A DNA stretch of 24,700 nucleotides from Brachybacterium sp. UMB0905. GTDB lineage: Bacteria; Actinomycetota; Actinomycetes; Actinomycetales; Dermabacteraceae. The notes below the pieces were generated by a model. The model worked only from the letters and a program-made list of their open reading frames with translations, ran no database searches and was not told where the DNA came from. Shown piece after piece: positions 1 to 7,320 of the stretch. The translations under genes were made by a program, and so were the position numbers. The stretch spans positions 1 to 24,700 of the forward strand of contig NZ_PNHL01000008.1 of the NCBI RefSeq assembly GCF_002871795.1, in the 5' to 3' direction. Position 1 is the first letter of the stretch; the number at the start of each line of letters is the position of its first letter.

Positions 1-67
1 GACGACAACCTCCCGCAGGTCACCACGACCCGCCATCTCAGGTGTCAACAACAGAAGGGTAAGCCCA

Positions 68-433
68 GTGGCTTCTGCCTTCGCGATCGCCATCAGTTTC
101 ATTGGCTGGTCGTTCTTCCGGTTCCTCCGCAGGAACGTACTTCACCTGCCGAAACATTCCTTCTTCCGTGCCTGGGCGGGCATCAAGGAGGAGGATGGTC
201 GGACCTACCCGTACTCGCTTCGTCTGGCGATGCGGTGCCCGAAGTGCAAGAACCAGAAGCTCCGCTTCCAGCAGGCCCCCGAGACCTGGGTTGACTTCTA
301 CGAGAAGACTGGCAAGCGCACCAAGCGCCATGTGACGAGTTGGGCGCCGATGGCTGTCTGCCCGCGCAACGAGGAGCACTCGATCCGGGTCGATATCTCG
401 GGCAATGACTTTGACGAGACGCTGCCTCGATAA
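68..433 (+). CDS. small zinc-ribbon-like protein of unknown function
   Basis: A 121-residue protein of unrecognised family. Residues 3-20 are hydrophobic and aromatic and could be one membrane helix or a signal anchor. They are followed by a basic stretch (RFLRRN). The pattern CPKC at 57-60 with a later Cys at 98 and a His at 104 suggests a metal-binding ribbon, though only three cysteines are visible. The GTG start is chosen because AGAAGGG lies at about 52-58, nine bases upstream. By eye this part of the window is less GC-rich than the rest, which fits an accessory region. It runs convergent to the nucleotidyltransferase gene. The function is unknown; that it is a real gene rests on the ribosome binding site, the plausible composition and the paired cysteines. 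Confidence 0.6.
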   Translation: MASAFAIAISFIGWSFFRFLRRNVLHLPKHSFFRAWAGIKEEDGRTYPYSLRLAMRCPKCKNQKLRFQQAPETWVDFYEKTGKRTKRHVTSWAPMAVCPRNEEHSIRVDISGNDFDETLPR

Positions 434-522
434 GCCCAGCTCGAGGCGCTACTGTGGGCTTGGCCGCACCATCTAGTGCGAGCCACTTGTCGCGCCGTGG
501 CACGGGCGCCCTCAGGGCCCGG

Positions 523-1194
523 TCACGGGTGTGAAGTACTCTCGCCCAGAGCGATCCGACGCAGTTCGGCGAGCGCCTCGCGCATGCGGGTCTCGGTCTC
601 GGTGTCGAAGCCCGCCTCGCGGTAGTCCTCGGAGTCCGGGAAGTTCGGGTGGCCAGGCGTGAGGATGGTCGCCAGCTGCGGTCCTTCCAGCCCCGGATCG
701 TTGCTCTGCCCCATGGCGATGATCTGCTGCGCGCTCCATCGGCCGTCCAGCATGATCGCCGCGGCATCGAGATAGTCGCGGACTTCAAAGCGGGAGTACA
801 GGGCGGCGATCTTGCTGCCCACCGAATCGCGGACATCAAGCACGGGGCCGATCTCCATGCGCGCGGCAGGGTAACCGCGCCAGTCAGCTCCCAGGTCGAA
901 GCCGATCTCATGCCCGCCCCACAAGATGCGACCGTCGACGAAGCCCGGAAACTCACGGTCGACGCTGAGGTCCGCGCCGTGGGAGGCGAGATGTCGGCGC
1001 AGGGCAGGAAGCACATCGGGGATGCACTGACCTTCTTCCCCGGTGGTGAACAGATCCACGTCCTTGGTGACGCGGTGCGTGAGCCCGTGTTCGATGAGTG
1101 CACTGCCCCCGGTGAGCACGAAGTTCGTCTCCCGCAGGGCTTCGAGCATCATCCTGGCGACCTCACGACGGGCCGCATCCTGCCCCGATGCCAT
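523..1194 (-). CDS. AbiEii/AbiGii-like nucleotidyltransferase
   Basis: A 223-residue protein with the minimal nucleotidyltransferase signature: GGSAL at residues 29-33, then KDVDLFT with aspartates 45 and 47, then a further acidic strand in IGFDLGAD. This arrangement is typical of the AbiEii/AbiGii (DUF1814-like) family, which includes toxins of type IV toxin-antitoxin and abortive-infection systems that transfer nucleotides to RNA. The metal-binding aspartates look intact, so it is probably active. The ATG overlaps the stop of the upstream 110-aa gene by one base (TGATG), implying coupled translation; AGGG lies six bases upstream. Classic AbiE partners are winged-helix proteins, and the partner here does not obviously look like one. 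Members of this fold also serve in tRNA or drug modification, so the toxin role is inference. Confidence 0.8.
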   Translation of the reverse strand: MASGQDAARREVARMMLEALRETNFVLTGGSALIEHGLTHRVTKDVDLFTTGEEGQCIPDVLPALRRHLASHGADLSVDREFPGFVDGRILWGGHEIGFDLGADWRGYPAARMEIGPVLDVRDSVGSKIAALYSRFEVRDYLDAAAIMLDGRWSAQQIIAMGQSNDPGLEGPQLATILTPGHPNFPDSEDYREAGFDTETETRMREALAELRRIALGESTSHP

Positions 1195-1526
1195 CAGCAG
1201 CCCTCAAACTCCCGCACGAGCTGTGGAAACCGCTCGGTCCACAGCTCTGTGATCCGCTGGTCGAGACCGAGCTGGGGCCACACATCGACCAGGAGATCTG
1301 GGTGGAGGAAGCGAACCAGGTCCTCACGAGTCCCGTTGCTGAGGACGGACTGGTAGATGCGCCGACGGTCGCGCGGTACATCGAGGTCGAAGGTGTCGCG
1401 CAAACCCGACCAGTGCACGGTCACGGGGAGGGTGACCATCCCGGTCGTCGGCCCCGCGAGCTCATCAAGGGAATCCACGATCGCGTACGGCTTGATGTCG
1501 CGGAAGCGCACTCTCTGCTCAGTCAT
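1194..1526 (-). CDS. putative partner of the AbiEii-like protein, function unknown
   Basis: A 110-residue acidic protein beginning MTEQRVRFRDIKPYAIVDSL. No helix-turn-helix, membrane segment or catalytic motif is evident. The N-terminal half reads as beta strands (GMVTLPVTVHWSG) and the C-terminal half as helices ending LWTERFPQLVREFEG. The start at 1526 is preferred over the in-frame ATG six bases earlier because AAGGGGG then sits six bases upstream; for the earlier ATG it would abut the start codon. Its stop overlaps the start of the nucleotidyltransferase by one base, so the two are one translational unit. From memory, proteins of this kind occur beside nucleotidyltransferase genes in other Actinobacteria. 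An antitoxin or accessory role is inferred from position only. Confidence 0.65.
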   Translation of the reverse strand: MTEQRVRFRDIKPYAIVDSLDELAGPTTGMVTLPVTVHWSGLRDTFDLDVPRDRRRIYQSVLSNGTREDLVRFLHPDLLVDVWPQLGLDQRITELWTERFPQLVREFEGC

Positions 1527-1569
1527 GACCATCCCCCTTCGCCCTGGAATCCTCCCACCAGGCTACAGA

Positions 1570-1584
1570 CCGCCGGTTCGGCGG
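1570..1584 (-). terminator. short GC hairpin after cysE
   Basis: CCGCCG and CGGCGG form a perfect 6-bp stem with a 3-base loop, ten bases past the cysE stop on the minus strand and before the start of the next minus-strand gene. There is no T-run, so it may be a weak or factor-dependent terminator separating cysKE from the nucleotidyltransferase pair. Confidence 0.35.
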
Positions 1585-1593
1585 CCCCTGGCC

Positions 1594-2175
1594 TCAGATC
1601 CAGATCGCGGGGTCCATGTGGTCATCGGGCTGCGCGGCACCGCGCCGCACCTGGGCGGGGATGCCGACGGCGGTGGCGCGGGCGGGCACGTCCTTGACGA
1701 CGACCGCGTTGGCGCCCACCTGCGAGCCGTCCCCCAGTTCGATGGGTCCGAGCACGCGGGCGCCGGCGCCGATCACGACCCCATCGCCGACGGTGGGGTG
1801 GCGCTTGACGCGCTCCATGGAGCGCCCGCCCAGGGTCACGCCGTGGTAGAGCATCACGTCATCCCCCACTTCGGCGGTCTCCCCGATCACCACGCCCATG
1901 CCGTGATCGATGAAGAAGCGTCGGCCGATCTGCGCCGCGGGATGGATCTCCACCCCCGTCACCGAACGGGCTCCCTGCGCGAGCACCATGGCGCTGCGCC
2001 GCGCTCCCCGCTGCCAGAGCCGATGCGCCAGGCGATGCGTCCAGATCGCGTGCAGCCCCGGGGAAGTCAGCAGGATCGTGAGGTCATCAGTCGCTGCCGG
2101 ATCGCGGCGATGGGCCGCGGCAAGATCCTCCCGGACTCTCGCCACCGCGCCACGCGCCGCCTCCATCAGCCCCAT
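1594..2175 (-). CDS. cysE: serine O-acetyltransferase
   Basis: A 193-residue cytoplasmic enzyme that acetylates L-serine with acetyl-CoA to give O-acetylserine, the first step of cysteine synthesis. After a short helical N-terminus (residues 1-70) comes a left-handed beta-helix of hexapeptide repeats (about 74-175), including [17 protein letters not shown] with the expected Asp90-His91 and then HGVTLGG with His111. The C-terminal tail ends in isoleucine, as is usual for CysE tails that bind in the CysK active site to form cysteine synthase complex. It is shorter than E. coli CysE (273 aa), matching the compact bacterial type. Its ATG lies five bases after the cysK stop, so it is co-transcribed with cysK. 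An in-frame ATG three codons later (2166) is an alternative start. Confidence 0.95.
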   Translation of the reverse strand: MGLMEAARGAVARVREDLAAAHRRDPAATDDLTILLTSPGLHAIWTHRLAHRLWQRGARRSAMVLAQGARSVTGVEIHPAAQIGRRFFIDHGMGVVIGETAEVGDDVMLYHGVTLGGRSMERVKRHPTVGDGVVIGAGARVLGPIELGDGSQVGANAVVVKDVPARATAVGIPAQVRRGAAQPDDHMDPAIWI

Positions 2176-2180
2176 GCCGA

Positions 2181-3110
2181 TCAGTCCCGATACTCGGCAT
2201 ACAGCGGGGTGGACAGGTAGCGCTCACCGAAGGAGGGAACGACCACGACGATCAACTTCCCGGCCATCTCGGGGCGGGAGCCCACGCGCACGGCCGCCTC
2301 GATCGCGGCGCCCGAGGAGATGCCCACCAGCAGGCCCTCGGTGCGGGCCACGGCGCGGGCGCGCTCCATCGCGGTCTCGGCGTCGATGTCCTGGATCTCG
2401 TCGTAGATCTCCTGGTCCAGGACGGTGGGCACGAAGTTCGCGCCGAGCCCCTGGATCTTGTGAGGGCCGGGGGCGCCGCCGCTGAGGATCGGCGATTCGG
2501 CGGGCTCGACGGCGATCACGCGCAGCGCGGGCTTGCGCTCCTTGAGCACCTGGCCAACCCCGGTGATGGTGCCGCCGGTGCCGATGCCGGCCACGAGCGC
2601 ATCGACCTGCCCGTCGGTGTCCGCCCAGATCTCCTCCGCGGTGGTGCGGCGGTGGATCTCGGCGTTGGCGGGGTTGTCGAACTGGCGCACCTGGACAGCG
2701 CCGGTTTCCTCGGCGATCTGCTCGGCCTTCGCGACAGCGCCCTTCATGCCCGCGGCGGCCTCGGTGAGCTGGAGCTCGGCACCGAAGGCGCGCAGCAGCA
2801 TGCGGCGCTCCATCGACATCGACTCCGGCATCGTCAGGATGACCCGGTAGCCACGGGAGCTACCGATCATGGCCAGGGCGATGCCAGTGTTGCCGCTGGT
2901 GGCCTCGACGATGGTGCCGCCGGGCTGCAGCTGTCCAGACTGCTCGGCCGCGTCGATCATGGCCAGGGCGATGCGGTCCTTGACGGAGGCGGCCGGGTTG
3001 AAGGATTCGAGCTTCGCCGCCACGGTGGCCTGCACGTCCTCGCCCAGGTGATTGAGCTTCACCAGCGGCGTGCGGCCCACGAGCTGGGAGACGTCGTCAT
3101 AGATAGGCAT
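2181..3110 (-). CDS. cysK: cysteine synthase A (O-acetylserine sulfhydrylase)
   Basis: A 309-residue PLP enzyme that makes L-cysteine from O-acetylserine and sulfide. Seen: the PLP lysine (Lys44) in [12 protein letters not shown], the substrate loop TSGNTG near 71-76, and the glycine-rich phosphate-binding segment [10 protein letters not shown]. Length and motif order match CysK rather than cystathionine beta-synthase, because no CBS domains follow. The start at 3110 ([10 protein letters not shown]) is preferred over a longer in-frame reading because GGAGG sits at 3117-3121, seven bases upstream, and the family starts here. It heads the cysK-cysE operon and is divergent from the GH5 gene. Confidence 0.97.
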   Translation of the reverse strand: MPIYDDVSQLVGRTPLVKLNHLGEDVQATVAAKLESFNPAASVKDRIALAMIDAAEQSGQLQPGGTIVEATSGNTGIALAMIGSSRGYRVILTMPESMSMERRMLLRAFGAELQLTEAAAGMKGAVAKAEQIAEETGAVQVRQFDNPANAEIHRRTTAEEIWADTDGQVDALVAGIGTGGTITGVGQVLKERKPALRVIAVEPAESPILSGGAPGPHKIQGLGANFVPTVLDQEIYDEIQDIDAETAMERARAVARTEGLLVGISSGAAIEAAVRVGSRPEMAGKLIVVVVPSFGERYLSTPLYAEYRD

Positions 3111-3127
3111 GGTGATCCTCCGTCCCG

Positions 3128-3170
3128 GGAGCCTTCCGGCAGGCTCCAAGAATTGCTTAGGGTCATCATA
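3128..3170 (-). promoter_or_regulatory. cysK promoter and leader stem-loop
   Basis: On the minus strand TATGAT at 3170-3165 is a good -10 box; no clear -35 is visible. Downstream, in the predicted leader, GGAGCCT and AGGCTCC (3141-3147 and 3128-3134) form a perfect 7-bp stem with a 6-base loop. It ends just six bases before the GGAGG ribosome binding site. The hairpin could affect translation or simply stabilise the leader. Confidence 0.45.
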
Positions 3171-3232
3171 ACGAGAACCGCCGGGGGTGGCCAGGCATCA
3201 ATCAGCACCGGTGAGGGCCGTCATAGGCTTGC

Positions 3233-3273
3233 TACAGTCAGGTCAGGACGACGCGAGGGAGCGTCGGGGAAGG
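3233..3273 (+). promoter_or_regulatory. possible promoter and ribosome binding site of the GH5 gene
   Basis: TACAGT at 3233-3238 is a candidate -10 with a weak -35. GGGGAAGG at 3266-3273 is a strong ribosome binding site five bases before a TTG codon at 3279. This site decides the start, because no in-frame ATG or GTG fits the conserved N-terminus. Confidence 0.4.
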
Positions 3274-3278
3274 CCGCC

Positions 3279-4703
3279 TTGAGACTGAGCACCCATGGAG
3301 CCGCGCTGCGTGATGAGCACGACCGGCACCGCATCCTCCACGGCATCAACCTGGTGGCCAAGGGCCGTCCCGGCGCCACTGACCCCGCCGCCTTCCATGG
3401 CACGTGGCAGCAGGAGGATCTCGAGCATCTCGCCGCACTCGGGCTGGACAGCGTGCGCCTGGGTCTGAACTGGGCCGCAACCGAACCCTCCCCCGGCGAA
3501 TACTCCACCGCGCATCTGGACTGGATCTGCGCGCAGCTGGACGCCTGTGAGCGCGCGGGCCTCACGGTCGTGCTCGATGCGCACCAGGACCTCTACTCCC
3601 AGCAGTTCGGCAACGGCGCCCCAGCCTGGGCCACCCTCACCTCCCACCCCTTCGAGGCCACCGAGCTGTGGAGCGACGCCTACCTCACCTCCCCCGCCGT
3701 CCACGAGGCCTATGACGCGTTCTGGGCAGATGCCCCGGGCCCGGAGGGCGTCGGGATCCGCAGCCGCTTCGCCGCGATGTGGGGCGCGGTGCTGGACCGC
3801 TGCGCCGGGCACCCCGCGCTGATCGGCTGCGATGTCCTCAACGAACCCACGCCCGGCAACGCGGCACCGCAGATCCTCGGCGCCCTCGTGCTCGCGATCG
3901 CCGACGTGCTCGGCGAGGATCCCGCCACGATCGCCGCGGACCTCGAGGGCCCCGAGCGGAAGTTCGCGCGATTGCAGGACATCGAGGATCCCGCAGTGCA
4001 CCGGGCGATCGGGGATCGCGTGGCCCCGCTGCTGGCACCCTTCGAGACTGGCCCCGTGCACGCGCTGTACACGCAGGTGGCGAAGCAGATCCGGGCCCGC
4101 GATGAGCAGCTGCTGATCCTGCGCGAGCACTCGTACTTCTCGAACATCGGCGTGCCCGCGGCCATTCCGCTGCTCGAGGACGCCACCTGGGCGTACTCCC
4201 CGCACGGCTATGACCTCGTGGTGGACACCCCGGCGATGCCACTGGCGAGCGATGCGCGGATCTCCACGATCTTCGACCGCGCCGCCGAGACCGCCGAGCG
4301 CCTGGCCGTGCCGGTGATCGTCGGGGAATGGGGCGCCTTCGAGCAGCACACCGGCATCGCCCGGCATGCCCGCCATCAGCTGGATCTCTTCGACCGCCGC
4401 TCCTGGTCCTGGTTCTACTGGTGCTGGTCGGAGGGCTTCGCGGGCAGCGAGGCCGCACAGATGCTGGACCGGCCGCGCGCCATCGCCGTGGCCGGCACGG
4501 ACCTCATCGCCGCCGGCACACCGGACGGCTCCTGGGAGGCGCGCTGGCAGGGCACCGACGGCACCGCCCCGAGCGAGTTCCGGGTGCGGCCTGAGCTCAC
4601 CGTGACGCTCCAGGTCGACGGAGACCAGGTCTCCGTGGACCGCCGGGGCGACCGGGTGCTCATCGACCCCCGGGAGGGCGCCCACCACCTGCGGACGAGC
4701 TGA
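3279..4703 (+). CDS. GH5 endoglycosylceramidase-like glycoside hydrolase
   Basis: A 474-residue protein of the endoglycosylceramidase-related branch of glycoside hydrolase family 5, a retaining TIM-barrel family acting on beta-glucosides. Seen: ILHGINLVAKG at the first strand, LDAHQDLYSQQFGNGAPAWAT (the NGAPAWAT string is characteristic of endoglycosylceramidases), the acid/base Glu189 in DVLNEP and the nucleophile Glu350 in IVGEWGAF. A short beta domain follows RAIAVAGT at the C-terminus. Unlike secreted Rhodococcus endoglycosylceramidases there is no signal peptide, even if the reading frame is followed upstream, so it is probably cytoplasmic. The TTG start rests on the GGGGAAGG site. The next gene, a sugar transporter, starts one base after its stop, suggesting import and then hydrolysis of a glycoside. 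The substrate (glycolipid headgroup, steryl glucoside or oligosaccharide) is not determined. Confidence 0.85.
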   Translation: MRLSTHGAALRDEHDRHRILHGINLVAKGRPGATDPAAFHGTWQQEDLEHLAALGLDSVRLGLNWAATEPSPGEYSTAHLDWICAQLDACERAGLTVVLDAHQDLYSQQFGNGAPAWATLTSHPFEATELWSDAYLTSPAVHEAYDAFWADAPGPEGVGIRSRFAAMWGAVLDRCAGHPALIGCDVLNEPTPGNAAPQILGALVLAIADVLGEDPATIAADLEGPERKFARLQDIEDPAVHRAIGDRVAPLLAPFETGPVHALYTQVAKQIRARDEQLLILREHSYFSNIGVPAAIPLLEDATWAYSPHGYDLVVDTPAMPLASDARISTIFDRAAETAERLAVPVIVGEWGAFEQHTGIARHARHQLDLFDRRSWSWFYWCWSEGFAGSEAAQMLDRPRAIAVAGTDLIAAGTPDGSWEARWQGTDGTAPSEFRVRPELTVTLQVDGDQVSVDRRGDRVLIDPREGAHHLRTS

Positions 4704-4704
4704 G

Positions 4705-6129
4705 ATGGCAATGCCGTGGAAACGGCGGGCGCTGCTGGCCACCCCACTGCCCGCCGCGTGGATGTCCTCGGTGATCATCCACAACCTGTACGTGAAGTTC
4801 TACACCGACGTGGTGGGACTGGACACCCGCTACGTCGGCTGGGTGTACCTGGCCTTCAACATCTGGAACGTCCTGAACGACCCGGTGTTCGGGGTGCTGC
4901 TGGACAAGATGCGCTATCGCCCCGGCAAGGGAAAGTTCCTGCTGGTGATGCGGGTGACGATCCCCTTCCTCCTGCTCGGGCTGATGGCGATGGCGTGGAC
5001 GCCCTCCACCTGGTCGCAGGGCGCGATCCTCGCCGTGTTCCTGCTGGAGCTGTTCATCTTCGATGTGGCCGCGACGCTCTACCTGATCTCGGCCACGAGC
5101 TACGTGTACCTCGCCGCACCCACCCGCGAGGACCGTATCGACGTGGAGGTGATGCGCTCCTGGATCGGCAACGCGATCTCCTCGGTGGCGACGATCGTGG
5201 CGACCCAGCTGCTGGTGGGCGATGCGATCACCGAACGCCTCACCCTGAACGTGCTGGTCATGGGTGTCGTGCTGGTCAACGGCATCTTCTACCTCATCGG
5301 GGCCTTCGCGCTGAAGGATCCCCCGGAACTGTATGAGCACGGCGACGGCGGCACCGCTCATATCACCGGCTCCCGGCTGCGGCAGGACCTGCTAGAGATC
5401 CTGCGTCTACGGGCGTTCTGGGCGCTGTTCGGACACGGGCTCACCTTCCTGGCGCCCATGGGGATCTACTTCACCGCCTTCCTGTTCTTCATGGATGACG
5501 TCATCGGCTCCACCGGCACGCAGGCCACGATCGCCGACGTGGGATCGATGCTCATCGTTCTTGCGCTGCTGCCCCTCGTGGCGCGGATGATCAAACGGGT
5601 GGGATCGCGCACCGCGCTGTGGCTGGCGACCCTGCCATACCTGGCGGGCTTCACAGCGCTACTGCTGCTGGCCGAACGCTGGTTCCATGTACTGGCCTGC
5701 TATGTGCTCATCATGGCCGGGCGCTACATGGTGACGATCTCCACCTCCACCCTGGATGCTGCGCTCATCGACGACGACGAACGCCGCACCGGGATCCGCA
5801 AGGCCGGCACGATCGCCTCGGTGAGGGCCCTGCTGACAGCGCCGGTGGCAGGCACCCAGATGGTGATCTACATGGCGATCCTCAACCACGGCGGGTACAT
5901 CTCCGGGGCCGCGGAGCAGACGGCCTCTGCCCAGGAGGCGATCCGCTGGGCGACCGCCGGGGTGCCGATCCTCTTCGCGCTGCTGGGGCTGCTGCCTCTG
6001 GCGCTGCTGCCCTATTCGCGTGAGCGCGAGCGAGAGCTCTCCCTCTGGTCCGAACAGCAGCGAGCTCGTGAAGGCACTGCCGTGTCCGGGCCCAAGGGGT
6101 CCCGTGAGGTCAATACACCATCCCCATGA
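4705..6129 (+). CDS. GPH-family (MelB-like) sugar:cation symporter
   Basis: A 474-residue integral membrane protein with about twelve hydrophobic segments, of the glycoside-pentoside-hexuronide:cation symporter type within the major facilitator superfamily. Typical features are the N-terminal NLYVKFYTDVVGL segment, the acidic NDPVFGVLLDKMRYRPGKGK loop after helix 2, the RIDVEVMRSWIGN segment, and a central cytoplasmic loop near residues 207-235. It begins one base after the GH5 stop with no strong ribosome binding site, so translation is probably coupled. A second in-frame ATG lies two codons on. The substrate is presumably the glycoside cleaved by the GH5 enzyme (inference). Its last 20 bases overlap the end of the convergent trpS gene. 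Confidence 0.88.
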   Translation: MAMPWKRRALLATPLPAAWMSSVIIHNLYVKFYTDVVGLDTRYVGWVYLAFNIWNVLNDPVFGVLLDKMRYRPGKGKFLLVMRVTIPFLLLGLMAMAWTPSTWSQGAILAVFLLELFIFDVAATLYLISATSYVYLAAPTREDRIDVEVMRSWIGNAISSVATIVATQLLVGDAITERLTLNVLVMGVVLVNGIFYLIGAFALKDPPELYEHGDGGTAHITGSRLRQDLLEILRLRAFWALFGHGLTFLAPMGIYFTAFLFFMDDVIGSTGTQATIADVGSMLIVLALLPLVARMIKRVGSRTALWLATLPYLAGFTALLLLAERWFHVLACYVLIMAGRYMVTISTSTLDAALIDDDERRTGIRKAGTIASVRALLTAPVAGTQMVIYMAILNHGGYISGAAEQTASAQEAIRWATAGVPILFALLGLLPLALLPYSRERERELSLWSEQQRAREGTAVSGPKGSREVNTPSP

Positions 6130-7231
6130 GCTCGCGGACCCGCTGCAGGGTCGCATCGGCCTCCGCGTTGGCCCGCTCGTTGCCGCGACGGAGCACCTCG
6201 AACAGGTACCCCGGGTCCTGCTCGAGCTCTGCCCGGCGCTCGCGCAGCGGACGCAGGTGCTCATTGAGGACTTCGGCGGTGTACATCTTCAACGTGCCCG
6301 CGCCCTTGTCGCCGATCTCCTCGGCGATCTCCTGCGGGGCGCGGCCGGAGCATTCCGCCGCAATCGTCAGCAGGTTCGCGACCTCTGGGCGGCCCTCGGG
6401 GTCGAAGGTGATGAGCCGATCGGAATCGGTCTTTGCCTTCTTGATCTTCTTGAGCGTCTCATCGGCCGTCATCCTCAGCATGACGGTGTTGCCGCGGGAC
6501 TTGCTCATCTTGTGCTCCCCATCCAGGCCCAGGATCGTCGGCGCCTCGGAGAGCAGTGCCGAGGGCGGCGCGAAGTACTGCTCGCCGCCCGCATAGCGCT
6601 CATTGAAGCGCCGGGCGATCACTCGGGTCTGCTCGATATGGGGCAGCTGGTCGCGCCCCACGGGCACGAGGTTACCGTGGCAGAACAGGATGTCGGCGGC
6701 CTGGTGGACGGGGTAGGTCAGCAGCAGTCCGCCCATGGCGGACTTCCCTGCTGCGGCGAGCTCCGCCTTCACGGTGGGGTTGCGCTCCAGCTCCGGCTGG
6801 GTGACCAGGGACAGGAACGGCAGCATGAGCTGGTTCAGGGCCGGGACGGCGGAGTGGGTGAAGATCGTGGAGCGCTCGGGGTCGATCCCGGCGGCGAGGT
6901 AGTCGGTCAGCAGCTCGCGCACCGAGCCCTTGATGTCTCCGATGACATCGCGGTCGGTGATCACCTGGTAGTCCGCGACGATCAGCCAGGTCTCCACGCC
7001 CATGTCCTGCACCCGCACGCGGTTGCGCAGGGATCCGAAGTAGTGGCCGATGTGCAGGGCACCGGTGGGCCGATCCCCGGTGAGCATGCGCAGCCCGGAG
7101 GGGTCCTCGCCGATCTTCCGCCACAGGGCGTCGCTGCGCTCCGCAGCGGTGTCATAGCTGGTGCGGGTCTGGGCACCGGCGATGGTCTGGTCGTCAGCGG
7201 GCACGGCGGGGGCATCGTTCGAGGAGGTCAC
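6110..7231 (-). CDS. trpS: tryptophan-tRNA ligase, divergent type
   Basis: A 373-residue class I aminoacyl-tRNA synthetase charging tRNA-Trp. Seen: the HIGH motif in TGDRPTGALHIGHYFGS (HIGH at 60-63), KMSKS at 241-245, and YPVHQAADI plus LVPVGRDQLPHIEQTR in the Trp pocket region. The GDRPTG form, in place of the GIQPSG of ordinary bacterial TrpRS, together with NPTVKAE and the C-terminal LNEHLRPLRERRAELE, resembles from memory the divergent lineage that includes Deinococcus radiodurans TrpRS II and the auxiliary Streptomyces enzyme. The first 45 residues are a non-conserved extension. The GTG start at 7231 lacks a ribosome binding site but has TAGCAT six bases upstream, suggesting a leaderless mRNA. 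A later start within the extension is possible. It lies 89 bases after lacI on the same strand. Confidence 0.93.
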   Translation of the reverse strand: MTSSNDAPAVPADDQTIAGAQTRTSYDTAAERSDALWRKIGEDPSGLRMLTGDRPTGALHIGHYFGSLRNRVRVQDMGVETWLIVADYQVITDRDVIGDIKGSVRELLTDYLAAGIDPERSTIFTHSAVPALNQLMLPFLSLVTQPELERNPTVKAELAAAGKSAMGGLLLTYPVHQAADILFCHGNLVPVGRDQLPHIEQTRVIARRFNERYAGGEQYFAPPSALLSEAPTILGLDGEHKMSKSRGNTVMLRMTADETLKKIKKAKTDSDRLITFDPEGRPEVANLLTIAAECSGRAPQEIAEEIGDKGAGTLKMYTAEVLNEHLRPLRERRAELEQDPGYLFEVLRRGNERANAEADATLQRVRELMGMVY

Positions 7232-7237
7232 CGGGCC

Positions 7238-7243
7238 ATGCTA
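7238..7243 (-). promoter_or_regulatory. -10 box of a probable leaderless trpS promoter
   Basis: TAGCAT on the minus strand ends six bases before the GTG start, where transcription would begin at or near the start codon. No ribosome binding site is present. The -35 region is weak. Confidence 0.45.
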
Positions 7244-7267
7244 ACCGGCCCGCCGCTCACCCCTCAC

Positions 7268-7282
7268 GCCGGGCGCCCCGGC
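7268..7282 (-). terminator. GC hairpin between lacI and trpS
   Basis: GCCGGG and CCCGGC form a perfect 6-bp stem with a 3-base loop about 38 bases past the lacI stop. It lacks a T-run. It may end lacI transcription before the trpS promoter. Confidence 0.35.
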
Positions 7283-7320
7283 ATTTCCCGCCCTGTGGTG
7301 GCCGTCCTGCCCGAAGACGC

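Noticed and set aside
3..62. Possible tail of an upstream plus-strand gene ending TAA at 60-62
   Set aside because: Only 19 codons are visible, with no recognisable sequence, so it cannot be supported.
495..528. GC-rich inverted segments between the zinc-ribbon and nucleotidyltransferase genes as a terminator
   Set aside because: CCGTG and CACGG flank a G/C-rich centre, but the inner pairing is broken and part lies inside the nucleotidyltransferase stop region, so no convincing hairpin can be drawn.
2460..3278. Upstream part of the long plus-strand frame ending in GH5
   Set aside because: It is antisense to cysK and crosses the cysK promoter. The conserved GH5 N-terminus starts after the TTG at 3279.
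3243..4784. 513-codon open frame on the minus strand
   Set aside because: Antisense to the GH5 gene, with low-complexity shadow composition.
7232..7320. T-box or tryptophan leader peptide before trpS
   Set aside because: The gap is only 89 bases, has no run of tryptophan codons in a small frame and no T-box-like sequence; the likely start is leaderless.
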